DNA from: CAG-390 sp003523225
Lineage (GTDB): Bacteria; Bacillota; Clostridia; Oscillospirales; CAG-272
Reading direction: 5' to 3'
Assembly: GCA_902461815.1 (NCBI GenBank)
Contig: CABPZE010000001.1
Location: forward strand, 327,442-391,441
Length of the DNA stretch: 64,000 nt
Below, piece by piece: positions 47,134 through 55,282 of the stretch (positions within the stretch are counted from its first letter, which is position 1; every line of letters begins with the position of its first letter). A program made the position numbers and the translations under genes. The notes below the pieces were generated by a model. That model had not been told where the DNA came from. It did not search any database and saw only the letters and a program-made list of their open reading frames with translations.

Positions 47134-48759
47134 TTATTTTGATACTCCCATCCAACAGCCCTCGGCTCCGATAGCGTTATCGGGCGGAGTAAGAATACCC
47201 TTTTCAACGAGGGATTCGACCACACCGTCGCACAGCGGCAAACCTGCAATATTGTTGAAAAAACGCCATTCGCCAAGCAGATAATCCGGAACGCTCCTGC
47301 GGATCAGCTCTGCAACCTTCCCGGCAACAGCCTGCGCTTCGGCATCGAAATATCCGTTTGAAAGCTCATCGCTGATATCAAACAACCTGTCCTCGTCCTT
47401 TATATCGTTCACAAGTATCTTCGTCCAAAGCATATTTTCCTCACGGTACAGGTAACCGCACTCGATCGCTTTTGCGGCATGCTCCTTTTCAACCTCCGAG
47501 AGAGTCCCCACGTCAAGGCCGTTTATTGAACGGAGAGCAAGCTGAATTTTTGAATCGCTGGAAATATTATGCCCGCATCCGAAATGCTTTTCAATGCGTT
47601 TAATATAGATGTTGTCAAGACGAATTTCCGAGAATCCGCACACATTCCGGGCAACTACTCCGTCCCAACCTCCGCCGTAGTGTTTTCCGTTATCAACATA
47701 ACCGAATACACTGAACGGACGTTTTACCTTTTCGACTCCTGCAAAGTAGTTATCCGACAGTATTCTTTCAACTTTTTCCCTAAACACATGCGACATGTTA
47801 TATACCTGCTGCCAAAGGACAAGATTAAGATCAATTTTCTTGTTCAGATACGGAAATGCAAGATAATCGCCCTTCCTCTTATCAATGAAATCGGAAATAA
47901 CATTGCATATCATTGGCAGCTGCTCATTGTATATGCCATGAGCTTTTTCAACCTTATCCTTGTCGAGAAGTATGAAATTGATTGCATATTTACCGTTATC
48001 AAGCCGCCGCAAAAGCCCGTATTTCCCGTTCTCCCCCCTTGTCTGAATATCCAGCTCTTCTTCGACATAAACGGTAGGAACATTCAGTGCTTCTGCAATT
48101 TCAAGTGCACTCATGGGCTTTTTATGGCACAGATGGACGATCTGCTTTGAAATCTGCCTTGTGCATTCATTTCTTGGGTCGCCCCAACCGGGATTTCCTG
48201 TTCCCCAGATCACAAAATTAATTTTATCAAGGGCGACCGGTCTTTTATTTGTATCTGACATTTTTTCCACCTCGCTTTTTACTTTTTTTCTTGCCGAAAA
48301 CAGTCTCTGACGAACAGCTCCCTCGCTTGTTTTCTGACACTCGGCAATTTTTGCTGTTGAAAGTCCGTCAATGTAGAACATTATCATAACCTCGCGGTAT
48401 GCTCTTGTAAGGAAGGCAATACAACGGTATACTGCGCAAATCAGCTCATGTCCTTCATCCTCGTCATTCTCGTCTGAAATGAACGGGAATATTTCTTCAG
48501 GATCACCCTCATAAAATATTCCGTCGCGGCGTTTACGCTTGTCCGAGAAGTCGGCGTACACGTTACGCGCCACTCTCCAGATAAAAGGATAAGGATTTTC
48601 AATATCGCCTTCGGCATTGGCAGATTTTACAATTGCAAAAATTATGTCAGAACACAATTCCTGCGCCTCATAGCTGTCTGCGGTTCTGGCATAACAGAAG
48701 CCGTACAGCTTTTCAAGCAGTTCATCATTGAAATAGTTCAGCAGTTCCTGTTTTTTCAT
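47134..48759 (-). CDS. ECF-type sigma factor with a large C-terminal extension
   Basis: A 541-residue protein. The first ~165 residues are a sigma-70-family factor with region 2 (YARTADSYEAQELCSDI, ENPYPFIWRVARNVYADFSD) and region 4 (FYIDGLSTAKIAECQKTSEG). The next part resembles a winged helix-turn-helix (ALEIAEALNVPTVYVEEEL followed by a wing-like LRRLDNGKYAIN, about residues 218-255). A further ~280 residues of unknown fold follow, with SVFGYVDNGKHYGGGWDG. ECF factors are normally ~180 residues. No anti-sigma gene is adjacent, so the extension may be the built-in sensor or inhibitor. The ATG at 48759 has AAGGA nearby. Confidence 0.82.
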   Translation of the reverse strand: MKKQELLNYFNDELLEKLYGFCYARTADSYEAQELCSDIIFAIVKSANAEGDIENPYPFIWRVARNVYADFSDKRKRRDGIFYEGDPEEIFPFISDENDEDEGHELICAVYRCIAFLTRAYREVMIMFYIDGLSTAKIAECQKTSEGAVRQRLFSARKKVKSEVEKMSDTNKRPVALDKINFVIWGTGNPGWGDPRNECTRQISKQIVHLCHKKPMSALEIAEALNVPTVYVEEELDIQTRGENGKYGLLRRLDNGKYAINFILLDKDKVEKAHGIYNEQLPMICNVISDFIDKRKGDYLAFPYLNKKIDLNLVLWQQVYNMSHVFREKVERILSDNYFAGVEKVKRPFSVFGYVDNGKHYGGGWDGVVARNVCGFSEIRLDNIYIKRIEKHFGCGHNISSDSKIQLALRSINGLDVGTLSEVEKEHAAKAIECGYLYREENMLWTKILVNDIKDEDRLFDISDELSNGYFDAEAQAVAGKVAELIRRSVPDYLLGEWRFFNNIAGLPLCDGVVESLVEKGILTPPDNAIGAEGCWMGVSK

Positions 48760-48848
48760 GTTTTTCCTTAAGCGATTGATCAATGCTTTCACCTAAATAG
48801 TCGGCATAATTATGAATTTGTCAGGCGGTATGCAGAAAAAAATCAATA

Positions 48849-48884
48849 TAAAAAACAGGACTGCACGTTTTGGCGGCAGTCCTG
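48849..48884 (-). terminator. Terminator of the UPF0210-ACT operon
   Basis: On the minus strand, CAGGACTGC and GCAGTCCTG form a 9-bp stem followed by TTTTTTAT, 27 bases after the stop. Confidence 0.88.
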
Positions 48885-48910
48885 CCTGCAGAGCGCACTT
48901 GCGCCCCGTC

Positions 48911-50269
48911 TTAATTTTTCAGGCTGTGGATCGGAGCCGGTATCCTGCCGCCGCGTGCGATAAACTTCTGCGGCGAGCGGTTATTTACCGGCATTACCGG
49001 AGCTGTTCCGAGCAGTCCGCCGAAAGACACCTCGTCTCCAACGCTCTTTCCTACCGCCGGAATAACTCTCACGGCGGTGGTTTTTGTATTTGCCACGCCG
49101 ATTGAGATTTCATCCGCGATAATTCCGCAAATAACGTCAGCACTTGTGTCTCCGGGAATGGCAATCATATCAAGTCCGACCGAGCAAACAGCCGTCATCG
49201 CCTCGAGCTTTTCAAGGCTCAGCGCACCTGAGCGTGCCGCCTCTATCATTCCTGCGTCCTCGGAAACCGGTATGAAAGCTCCGGACAATCCGCCTACATG
49301 AGAGGACGCCATGACTCCACCCTTCTTGACCGCATCGTTGAGCAACGCAAGCGCGGCGGTCGTTCCGGGACCTCCGCATTGCTCAAGCCCCATCTCCTCA
49401 AGAATATATGCGACCGAATCTCCGACAGCCGGAGTCGGGGCGAGAGAAAGGTCTACGATACCGAAAGGCACGTTAAGCCTGCGCGACGCTTCAGCGGCGA
49501 CGAGCTGCCCCACGCGGGTTATTTTGAATGCGGTTCGCTTGACTGTTTCGGCAAGCTCGGAGAGATCGCAGTCACCGGCGCGCGCAATTGCCGACGCAAC
49601 TGCTCCCGGACCTGAAACACCGACATTTATCACCGCCTCAGGCTCACTGACGCCGTGGAAAGCTCCCGCCATAAAGGGATTATCTTCCGGAACATTTGAA
49701 AACACCACAAGCTTAGCGCAGCCGATAGAATCACGGTCGGCTGTCAGCTCGGCGGTCTTTTTGATTATTCCGCCCATCTTGCGTATCGCTTCCATATTTA
49801 TTCCGGCTTTTGTGGAAGCAACATTTACCGAGGAGCATACCCTTTCCGTAGACGCAAGGGCGTATGGAATAGAATCAATAAGTCTTTCTTCACCCGGTGT
49901 ACTTCCCTTCTGCACCAGCGCTCCGTAACCGCCGATGAAGTTGATACCGAGCGCAGATGCAGCGCGGTCAAGGGTCATGGCAAGCTTTACATAGTCCTCA
50001 GACGAAAAAAGACCGCCAAGCAGAGATATCGGAGTTACCGAGACGCGCCTGTTCACTATCGGAATGCCGTATTCCTTCTCAATTTCGTCTCCGACCTTGC
50101 AAAGATTTCCGGCGCGCGAGGTGATCTTGTCGTAAACACGTCGGCACACACTTTCAATATCATCCCCCGCACAGTCAATAAGAGAAATACCCATCGTTAT
50201 CGTTCTGATATCGAGGTTTTCCTCGTGTATCATATTTATCGTTTCAATTATATCGCTTATATTGAGCAT
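48911..50269 (-). CDS. UPF0210 (PFL-like) family protein
   Basis: A 452-residue conserved cytoplasmic protein of the UPF0210/DUF711 family. Diagnostic stretches are LDIRTITMGISLIDCAGDD, YGIPIVNRRVSVTPISLL and GVVSGPGAVASAIA-like VGVSGPGAVASAIARAGD. The function is not established; the fold is related to pyruvate formate-lyase-like barrels and a link to amino acid metabolism has been suggested. It is paired with an ACT-domain gene 24 bases upstream, a pairing kept across many Firmicutes. Confidence 0.9.
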   Translation of the reverse strand: MLNISDIIETINMIHEENLDIRTITMGISLIDCAGDDIESVCRRVYDKITSRAGNLCKVGDEIEKEYGIPIVNRRVSVTPISLLGGLFSSEDYVKLAMTLDRAASALGINFIGGYGALVQKGSTPGEERLIDSIPYALASTERVCSSVNVASTKAGINMEAIRKMGGIIKKTAELTADRDSIGCAKLVVFSNVPEDNPFMAGAFHGVSEPEAVINVGVSGPGAVASAIARAGDCDLSELAETVKRTAFKITRVGQLVAAEASRRLNVPFGIVDLSLAPTPAVGDSVAYILEEMGLEQCGGPGTTAALALLNDAVKKGGVMASSHVGGLSGAFIPVSEDAGMIEAARSGALSLEKLEAMTAVCSVGLDMIAIPGDTSADVICGIIADEISIGVANTKTTAVRVIPAVGKSVGDEVSFGGLLGTAPVMPVNNRSPQKFIARGGRIPAPIHSLKN

Positions 50270-50292
50270 ATCAGTCAGTTCCGTTAATAAGA

Positions 50293-50562
50293 TCAGATGT
50301 GGTGCATTGTATTGAAGATATCCTCATGCATTGTGGATATCTGAAGTCCGGCGGATTCACCAAGAACTTTCATGCGGTCAACAAAGTCGCCGAAAGGGAT
50401 CTTTATGCCATCGATATCGACAAGCATTATCATTGCAAAATACTCTTTCAGCACGCTTTGGGAAATATCAATGATGTTTACTCCGTCTGCGGCACATTCT
50501 TCAGCCACACGGGCGATTATACCGACGCTGTCGCGTCCGGTAACGGTAATTACAGCTTTCAT
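50293..50562 (-). CDS. ACT-domain protein (UPF0237)
   Basis: An 89-residue single ACT domain: ITVTGRDSVGIIARVAEECA (residues ~4-23), then VNIIDISQSVLKEYFAMIMLVD. ACT domains bind amino acids and regulate partner enzymes. The pairing with UPF0210 suggests it is that protein's regulatory subunit. Confidence 0.9.
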   Translation of the reverse strand: MKAVITVTGRDSVGIIARVAEECAADGVNIIDISQSVLKEYFAMIMLVDIDGIKIPFGDFVDRMKVLGESAGLQISTMHEDIFNTMHHI

Positions 50563-50672
50563 TTTGTTTTGTCCTTTGGTTTTTATTTGTTTATTATATA
50601 TTCAAACGTCCGGATTGTCAAGATTATTTGCGTATCGGTTGACGAAATTCAAAGAATTTAATGGTTTTCGTA

Positions 50673-50701
50673 TTGCAAACAGGTTCATAGTATGATATAA
50701 T
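50673..50701 (+). promoter_or_regulatory. Promoter of the double-ACT gene
   Basis: TTGCAA (50673-50678), 17 bases, TATAAT (50696-50701), with the extended -10 TG one base before. A second TATAAT at 50764-50769 with TTGCAC 15 bases upstream may be an alternative start. The region 50563-50817 holds no gene. Confidence 0.75.
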
Positions 50702-50817
50702 TAATATGCAGTTAATTTATTCGCATCGGCGCTGTTGCAAATTTGCACTTCCTTCATTTACATTATAATCGGGAAATGTATTGTTGGCGCGCCCAAATAA
50801 GAAAGGCAGAATAATAA

Positions 50818-51240
50818 ATGTCGGTAAAACAGTTGTCGGTATTCATTGAAAACCGCCGCGGAACTCTTTTTGAAGTTACCGAGGCTCTGGCAAAAGCAAA
50901 AATCGATATTCGCGCGCTCTCTCTTACCGAAACACCCGAATACGGGATACTGAGACTCATCGTAAATGACACTGAGCGCGCCTTTGAGGTTATCCGCTCA
51001 AGCGGAAAGACCGTCTCAATAAACCGCGTGCTTTGCATTGAGATACCCGACGACCCCGGCGGCCTCATGCAGGCGCTTTGCATACTGAACAATAACGATA
51101 TCAACATTGAATATATGTACACATTTGTAGGTCACGACGGGATGCAGGCAAACGTTGCGATCCGTGTTGCAGACAACGAGCTTTCAGGCAAGCTGCTAAG
51201 CGAAGCCGGGTATTCGTTGCTGTCCGACGGCGAAAACTGA
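50818..51240 (+). CDS. Tandem ACT-domain protein
   Basis: A 140-residue protein with two ACT domains: LSVFIENRRGTLFEVTEALA (residues ~6-25) and CIEIPDDPGGLMQALCILNN (~75-94). Similar double-ACT proteins occur near phenylacetate-CoA ligase and amino acid genes and are thought to sense amino acids. No catalytic or DNA-binding domain. It is a single-gene unit between the ACT promoter and a strong terminator. Confidence 0.88.
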   Translation: MSVKQLSVFIENRRGTLFEVTEALAKAKIDIRALSLTETPEYGILRLIVNDTERAFEVIRSSGKTVSINRVLCIEIPDDPGGLMQALCILNNNDINIEYMYTFVGHDGMQANVAIRVADNELSGKLLSEAGYSLLSDGEN

Positions 51241-51256
51241 AAAATAATATATAAAA

Positions 51257-51301
51257 GCAGCACGGGAGATGCCAAAACCGTCCCGTGCCGCTTTTTATTT
51301 T
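51257..51301. terminator. Terminator of the double-ACT gene
   Basis: GCAGCACGGGA and TCCCGTGCCGC pair along 11 bp with one mismatch, followed by TTTTTATTTTT. It also lies just after the stop of the convergent gene. Confidence 0.85.
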
Positions 51302-51303
51302 TC

Positions 51304-52158
51304 TTATACCGTTACATCTGCATAAACCATGCAGTGATCCGAAGCGTCAAGCACCTCCTGGCGCGTCTCTATGCTGTGTACCCATACCTTTACTCCGGGA
51401 GTAACAAAAATATGGTCTATCGGAGAACGCGTATTGTCGGGAAGCTGTCCTATAACCGGATGGAAAGTGAACTGACCGAGTGAGGCGCGTTCGCTTGCGG
51501 CATATTTGGTATTTACCATACCGCCGTCGGTTATGACTTTGTAATACTCCTCGTTTTCACCACCGTTGAAATCTCCGGTAAAGAAAACCGGTATGTTGCC
51601 GTATCTGTCGGCAATCGACTTTTTTTCGGCAAGCATCTGACGCGCATTGTCGGCACGCCATTTTGCTCCGTCCACACGGTCGCTCATGCCCTCGAGCTTA
51701 TATGAGGCAAGTATCAGTGCCGCGTGCGTATTTATATGCGCTACCAGATCGCCGCTTTGACGGTCGCGAAGCACAGCCGCAGTCATTCCCTTGGTGTAGG
51801 TGAAGGTCGAGGTGTACATGACAAATGAAGACTCCACCTCTTCGAATCTGTCCGTGCGATATGCTATAGGAAAATAATTGACCTTAGGATATTTAACTGA
51901 CAGCGAACGCAGCTCGCTCTCCCTCCGATGCTCCGGATCGGGCCAAGCCAGAGTCAGCGCATAGCCGAGCTTTTGCAGCTTCGGCACAAAGCTGTCATGG
52001 TAAAACCTGTTGACCTCCTGAAAACCAATAATGTCCGGCTGATAGTATGAAATGTTTTCAAGTATTTTATCCTCGCGCGACGGAGCGGTATCGTCAAACA
52101 AAAGGTTTGACGACATAATGCGAAGATTTGATCCTTCAAACCTCGGCAGCGTATTCAT
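51304..52158 (-). CDS. Endonuclease/exonuclease/phosphatase-family protein
   Basis: A 284-residue EEP-fold phosphodiesterase. Motifs include RIMSSNLLFDD, DIIGFQEVN, HINTHAAL, FFTGDFNGGENEEYY and SPIDHIFVT, with terminal ASDHCMVYADV. It has no signal peptide or membrane segment. The fold covers DNA nucleases, sphingomyelinases and inositol phosphatases, so the substrate is unknown. The ATG at 52158 has AGGAGGAG nearby. It is 30 bases downstream of the class II aldolase gene. Confidence 0.87.
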   Translation of the reverse strand: MNTLPRFEGSNLRIMSSNLLFDDTAPSREDKILENISYYQPDIIGFQEVNRFYHDSFVPKLQKLGYALTLAWPDPEHRRESELRSLSVKYPKVNYFPIAYRTDRFEEVESSFVMYTSTFTYTKGMTAAVLRDRQSGDLVAHINTHAALILASYKLEGMSDRVDGAKWRADNARQMLAEKKSIADRYGNIPVFFTGDFNGGENEEYYKVITDGGMVNTKYAASERASLGQFTFHPVIGQLPDNTRSPIDHIFVTPGVKVWVHSIETRQEVLDASDHCMVYADVTV

Positions 52159-52188
52159 ATCAATTCTCCTCCTGATCATGTATTGATA

Positions 52189-53469
52189 TCAAAGATTAAA
52201 GGCAACCTCTATTTCGCGTATCTCATCCTCGCTTATCGGTACGATCGTTCCCTTCATGGAAGCGATATCGCACAGTGACTCAGCTCCGAATTCCAGCACC
52301 TCAAGTCTGTCATAGGCATTGAGCGGCGACGTTCCGGCAACAAGGACACAGTCATTTTCTATAATTGCGATCGGCGTTTTCATGCTGATGGAAGCAACGA
52401 CCTCACCGGGGGCGTCCTCCAGAGTTCCGCATGGAAATCTGAGCGTATTACGCAGACATATGTATCCCTCGGGAATCATATGTGAGTTGAATTCAGCCCC
52501 GCTTACGGCAAAACCCATTATATACGGGCTTCTTGCCGAGCAGATGCTTTCAATTTCCGGATGTGCCTCAAATATACGCGCGGCAAGCCCAGCCCAGCGC
52601 GATGGCTTCTTGCCCTTCTCACAGCGTACGCCCTCAACATATACAAGCATATCGGGGGTCATAAGCCCGCGGTCTTCTCCGTCAGGAGTTATGAGAAAAC
52701 CTTTTCCCGCACGCGAGGCAAACATACCGGTCGCAGCGGTAAACAGCTTGTTCTTGTAGCAACGGCGGCATTTGTCGGCAATATCCGAGCGGATATCCGG
52801 ATAATCAGCCGGCATAAGCTCATCCGCGTATATATCCGTGCCGAATCCGTCTGCTTTTTCAAGCTCTGCGGTATCAAGTACTCTGCCTTCCCTGCCCAGC
52901 ATTGACGCGGCAATGCCGGTGCGCGCGGAAAAGTCAAGCGCCTCAAACATCATGTACGCGCGCTCAAGACTGTCAGCCCCCAGAACCACACCGTGATTTT
53001 CAAGCAGCACCGTATCGCACCCCTTGGCAAACTCGGAGGATATGTACCCGCCAAGCTTCTGACTTCCGGGAAGCGCATATTTTGCTATTGCTATCTTTCC
53101 GCAAAGCTTTGAAACGCCTGGCATCAGATTCATCTCAGGAAGACGGCGCTCAAGGCTGTATGCCACCAGAGCCGCAGGATGGGCGTGCAGAACGGCGTGC
53201 AGGTCCGGACGCGAACGCAGTATCGCAAGATGGAAAGGATATTCACTGGACGGTTTATGTTTTCCGTGAGTTACCCCGTCGGGAGTCACCCACATAATGT
53301 CATCGGCAGTCAGATGCGCCTTGTCCACCCCTGACGGCGAGATCCACATAGTGCCGTTCTCGTCCATTATCGAGAGGTTACCACCCGAGGTTGTTGTCAG
53401 CTTGTTGTCGTATAGTCTTGTCATAAAAAAGGCGATCTTCTCCGCCGGTGTCATGTTTAAAAGCTTCAT
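52189..53469 (-). CDS. Fused double class II aldolase/adducin protein
   Basis: A 426-residue protein with two class II aldolase-like halves. The first (1-195) keeps the zinc site and base: SSEYPFHLAI, HAVLHAHPAALV and LLENHGVVLGADS. The second (~225-410) has the same order but degenerate metal positions: SARSP where HAHP is expected, and IENDCVLVAG where ENHG is expected. It therefore probably has one active and one structural or regulatory domain. Substrates in the family are sugar phosphates (fuculose, ribulose or rhamnulose 1-phosphate). The ATG at 53469 has GGAG nine bases upstream. Confidence 0.85.
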   Translation of the reverse strand: MKLLNMTPAEKIAFFMTRLYDNKLTTTSGGNLSIMDENGTMWISPSGVDKAHLTADDIMWVTPDGVTHGKHKPSSEYPFHLAILRSRPDLHAVLHAHPAALVAYSLERRLPEMNLMPGVSKLCGKIAIAKYALPGSQKLGGYISSEFAKGCDTVLLENHGVVLGADSLERAYMMFEALDFSARTGIAASMLGREGRVLDTAELEKADGFGTDIYADELMPADYPDIRSDIADKCRRCYKNKLFTAATGMFASRAGKGFLITPDGEDRGLMTPDMLVYVEGVRCEKGKKPSRWAGLAARIFEAHPEIESICSARSPYIMGFAVSGAEFNSHMIPEGYICLRNTLRFPCGTLEDAPGEVVASISMKTPIAIIENDCVLVAGTSPLNAYDRLEVLEFGAESLCDIASMKGTIVPISEDEIREIEVAFNL

Positions 53470-53558
53470 GTGTTTATCTCCATTGCCGCTTTGCGGCTTA
53501 TTGTACATATGATATTATACTTTCTTTATTCTCCTGCGTCAATAGCTTTTGAAAATTT

Positions 53559-53592
53559 AACCGATTTGCAGACCTCAGCCGGCAAATCGGTT
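53559..53592 (-). terminator. Terminator-like stem after ldh
   Basis: On the minus strand, AACCGATTTGC and GCAAATCGGTT form an 11-bp stem followed by AAATTTTC, a weak T tract. Confidence 0.6.
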
Positions 53593-53597
53593 GTAAT

Positions 53598-54569
53598 TTA
53601 TACCGTCATGCTTATACTGGAGGAATACTCCGCACCGAGCGAATCAATAACCTCTCTCAGAGACTGTGCCGAGCGGCGAAGCCGCCCTTCTTCGTCCCCG
53701 TTGAGGGGGATCTCAAGAACACGTTCAATGCCGCTTCTTCCGACAATGCAGGGCAAACCAAGGCATATGCCTTCAATACCGTAGTGACCGTCCGATACAG
53801 TTGACACAGGCAGGATAGTATGCTCGTCGCGCACAATGGCTTCCGCAATGCGGCGCACAGCCTCAGCTATGGCATAGTAGGTCGCGCCTTTGGCGTCAAT
53901 TATGCGGTAAGCGGCGTCACGAACCTCCTCAAAAAGTTGAGAAAATCCCGTCGGATCGCATTCCTCGCAGCACTCGCGGCAGTAAAGAGACAAGTCGACC
54001 CCCGAAACATTTGCACTGCTGAAGACCGCGACCTCGCTGTCGCCGTGCTCACCTATAATAAAAGTATGCACATTGCGGCTGTCAACTCCCAATCTCTCAC
54101 CCACAAGCTGCTTGAGCCTTGCGGTATCAAGCACCGTGCCGGAGCCTATTACACGGTTTTTCGGGAATCGTGAACGCACAAGCGTTACATATGTCAGCAC
54201 ATCCACCGGGTTGGTCACAACAAGGATTATTCCTTCGGCTCTTGCGCCGGTAATTCCGTCCACTATTGATGAAAACACCCTGACATTCCTGTGAACAAGG
54301 TCTATACGTGTCTCTCCGGGGCGCTGTGCCGCTCCCGCGGTGATAATGATAAGCGCCGCGTCGGAAAGGTCGCTGTATGAACCGGCGTAAATATTCATCG
54401 GAGAATGAAACGGCAGACCGTGCGCAATGTCCTCCGCCTCGCCCTGAGCGCGCTTCATGTCAATGTCGATCAGAACCATCTCCGAAAAAAGACCGCTCTG
54501 CATCAAGGTGTATGCCGTGGTAGCTCCGACATTTCCGCAACCAATAATTGCACATTTTCTGATATTCAT
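53598..54569 (-). CDS. ldh: L-lactate dehydrogenase
   Basis: NAD-dependent 2-hydroxyacid dehydrogenase of 323 residues. The Rossmann motif GCGNVGATTAY (residues ~10-20) opens the protein; the substrate loop reads AAQRPGETR, with Gln at the position that marks lactate rather than malate dehydrogenase (Arg in MDH); and IIGEHGDSEV contains the catalytic His. It probably regenerates NAD during fermentation. AAGGAA precedes the ATG. Confidence 0.93.
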   Translation of the reverse strand: MNIRKCAIIGCGNVGATTAYTLMQSGLFSEMVLIDIDMKRAQGEAEDIAHGLPFHSPMNIYAGSYSDLSDAALIIITAGAAQRPGETRIDLVHRNVRVFSSIVDGITGARAEGIILVVTNPVDVLTYVTLVRSRFPKNRVIGSGTVLDTARLKQLVGERLGVDSRNVHTFIIGEHGDSEVAVFSSANVSGVDLSLYCRECCEECDPTGFSQLFEEVRDAAYRIIDAKGATYYAIAEAVRRIAEAIVRDEHTILPVSTVSDGHYGIEGICLGLPCIVGRSGIERVLEIPLNGDEEGRLRRSAQSLREVIDSLGAEYSSSISMTV

Positions 54570-54588
54570 TTTTTGATTTCCTTAAAGT

Positions 54589-54622
54589 AATAATACCGGA
54601 GACTTGATGCTCCGGTATTATT
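54589..54622 (-). terminator. Terminator of the glpK-YhhN operon
   Basis: AATAATACCGGAG and CTCCGGTATTATT form a 13-bp stem, trailed on the minus strand by ACTTT. It lies between ldh and the YhhN-like gene. Confidence 0.75.
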
Positions 54623-54653
54623 ATCTTTCCGAAATCCGCTTTTATTCCCTTTC

Positions 54654-55274
54654 TTATGCGCCTATAATCAGGAATATCTGTCCTATCGGATAAAATGTCC
54701 AGATGAGTGTATCGGCATTTTTTATTTTTCCATTCAATATGACATCTTCCGCAATCATGAGATCGGATATAAGAAACGATATCACTCCGACAGCTGAAAG
54801 AATAAATATTCCGCCGTGCGATAAGGCGCATGAAAACACGGTCGTAAAATTCAAAGATATAAAAAGAATGTAGAGCATTCCAAGCGGAAGCATTTTTCTG
54901 TTGCCGCGCTTAAGACCGCGAAACGTCATCCATAACAAAAGACAAGCCGAAAGAAATATTCCCCAATAAGCCCCCGCATTGAAATAGCTTCGCCCTCCCT
55001 CAACCGCCGCAAACAAAAATGCAATGAAATACAGAACATGAGAGACTGCGAACGTCACCGCGCCCGGAATAAATCCCCTGAAAGGCAGTCTGTCGGTAAT
55101 CGGGCGGTAGTTCATGAGTATAATATCGCCGAGTGAGGACACAAGCATTGCCGGAATGCAGAGTATGCGTGTCATGGTAGGATCAAGAACAGCCATCAGA
55201 ACAGCAAGAAGGCTCATAAGAGCTGTCAGCACAACTTTGCCCGGCAGTCCGAACAATTTGAAGAATCGGTGCAT
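54654..55274 (-). CDS. YhhN-like membrane protein (lysoplasmalogenase family)
   Basis: A 206-residue protein with about seven hydrophobic segments. LVSSLGDIILMN and RGFIPGAVTFAVSHVLYFI match the conserved acidic and histidine regions of the YhhN/TMEM86 lysoplasmalogenase family, which cleave the vinyl ether of lysoplasmalogens. Many Clostridia make plasmalogens. The ATG at 55274 has AGGA nearby and lies eight bases after the glpK stop, so the two are co-transcribed. Confidence 0.8.
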   Translation of the reverse strand: MHRFFKLFGLPGKVVLTALMSLLAVLMAVLDPTMTRILCIPAMLVSSLGDIILMNYRPITDRLPFRGFIPGAVTFAVSHVLYFIAFLFAAVEGGRSYFNAGAYWGIFLSACLLLWMTFRGLKRGNRKMLPLGMLYILFISLNFTTVFSCALSHGGIFILSAVGVISFLISDLMIAEDVILNGKIKNADTLIWTFYPIGQIFLIIGA

Positions 55275-55282
55275 TCCGTATC

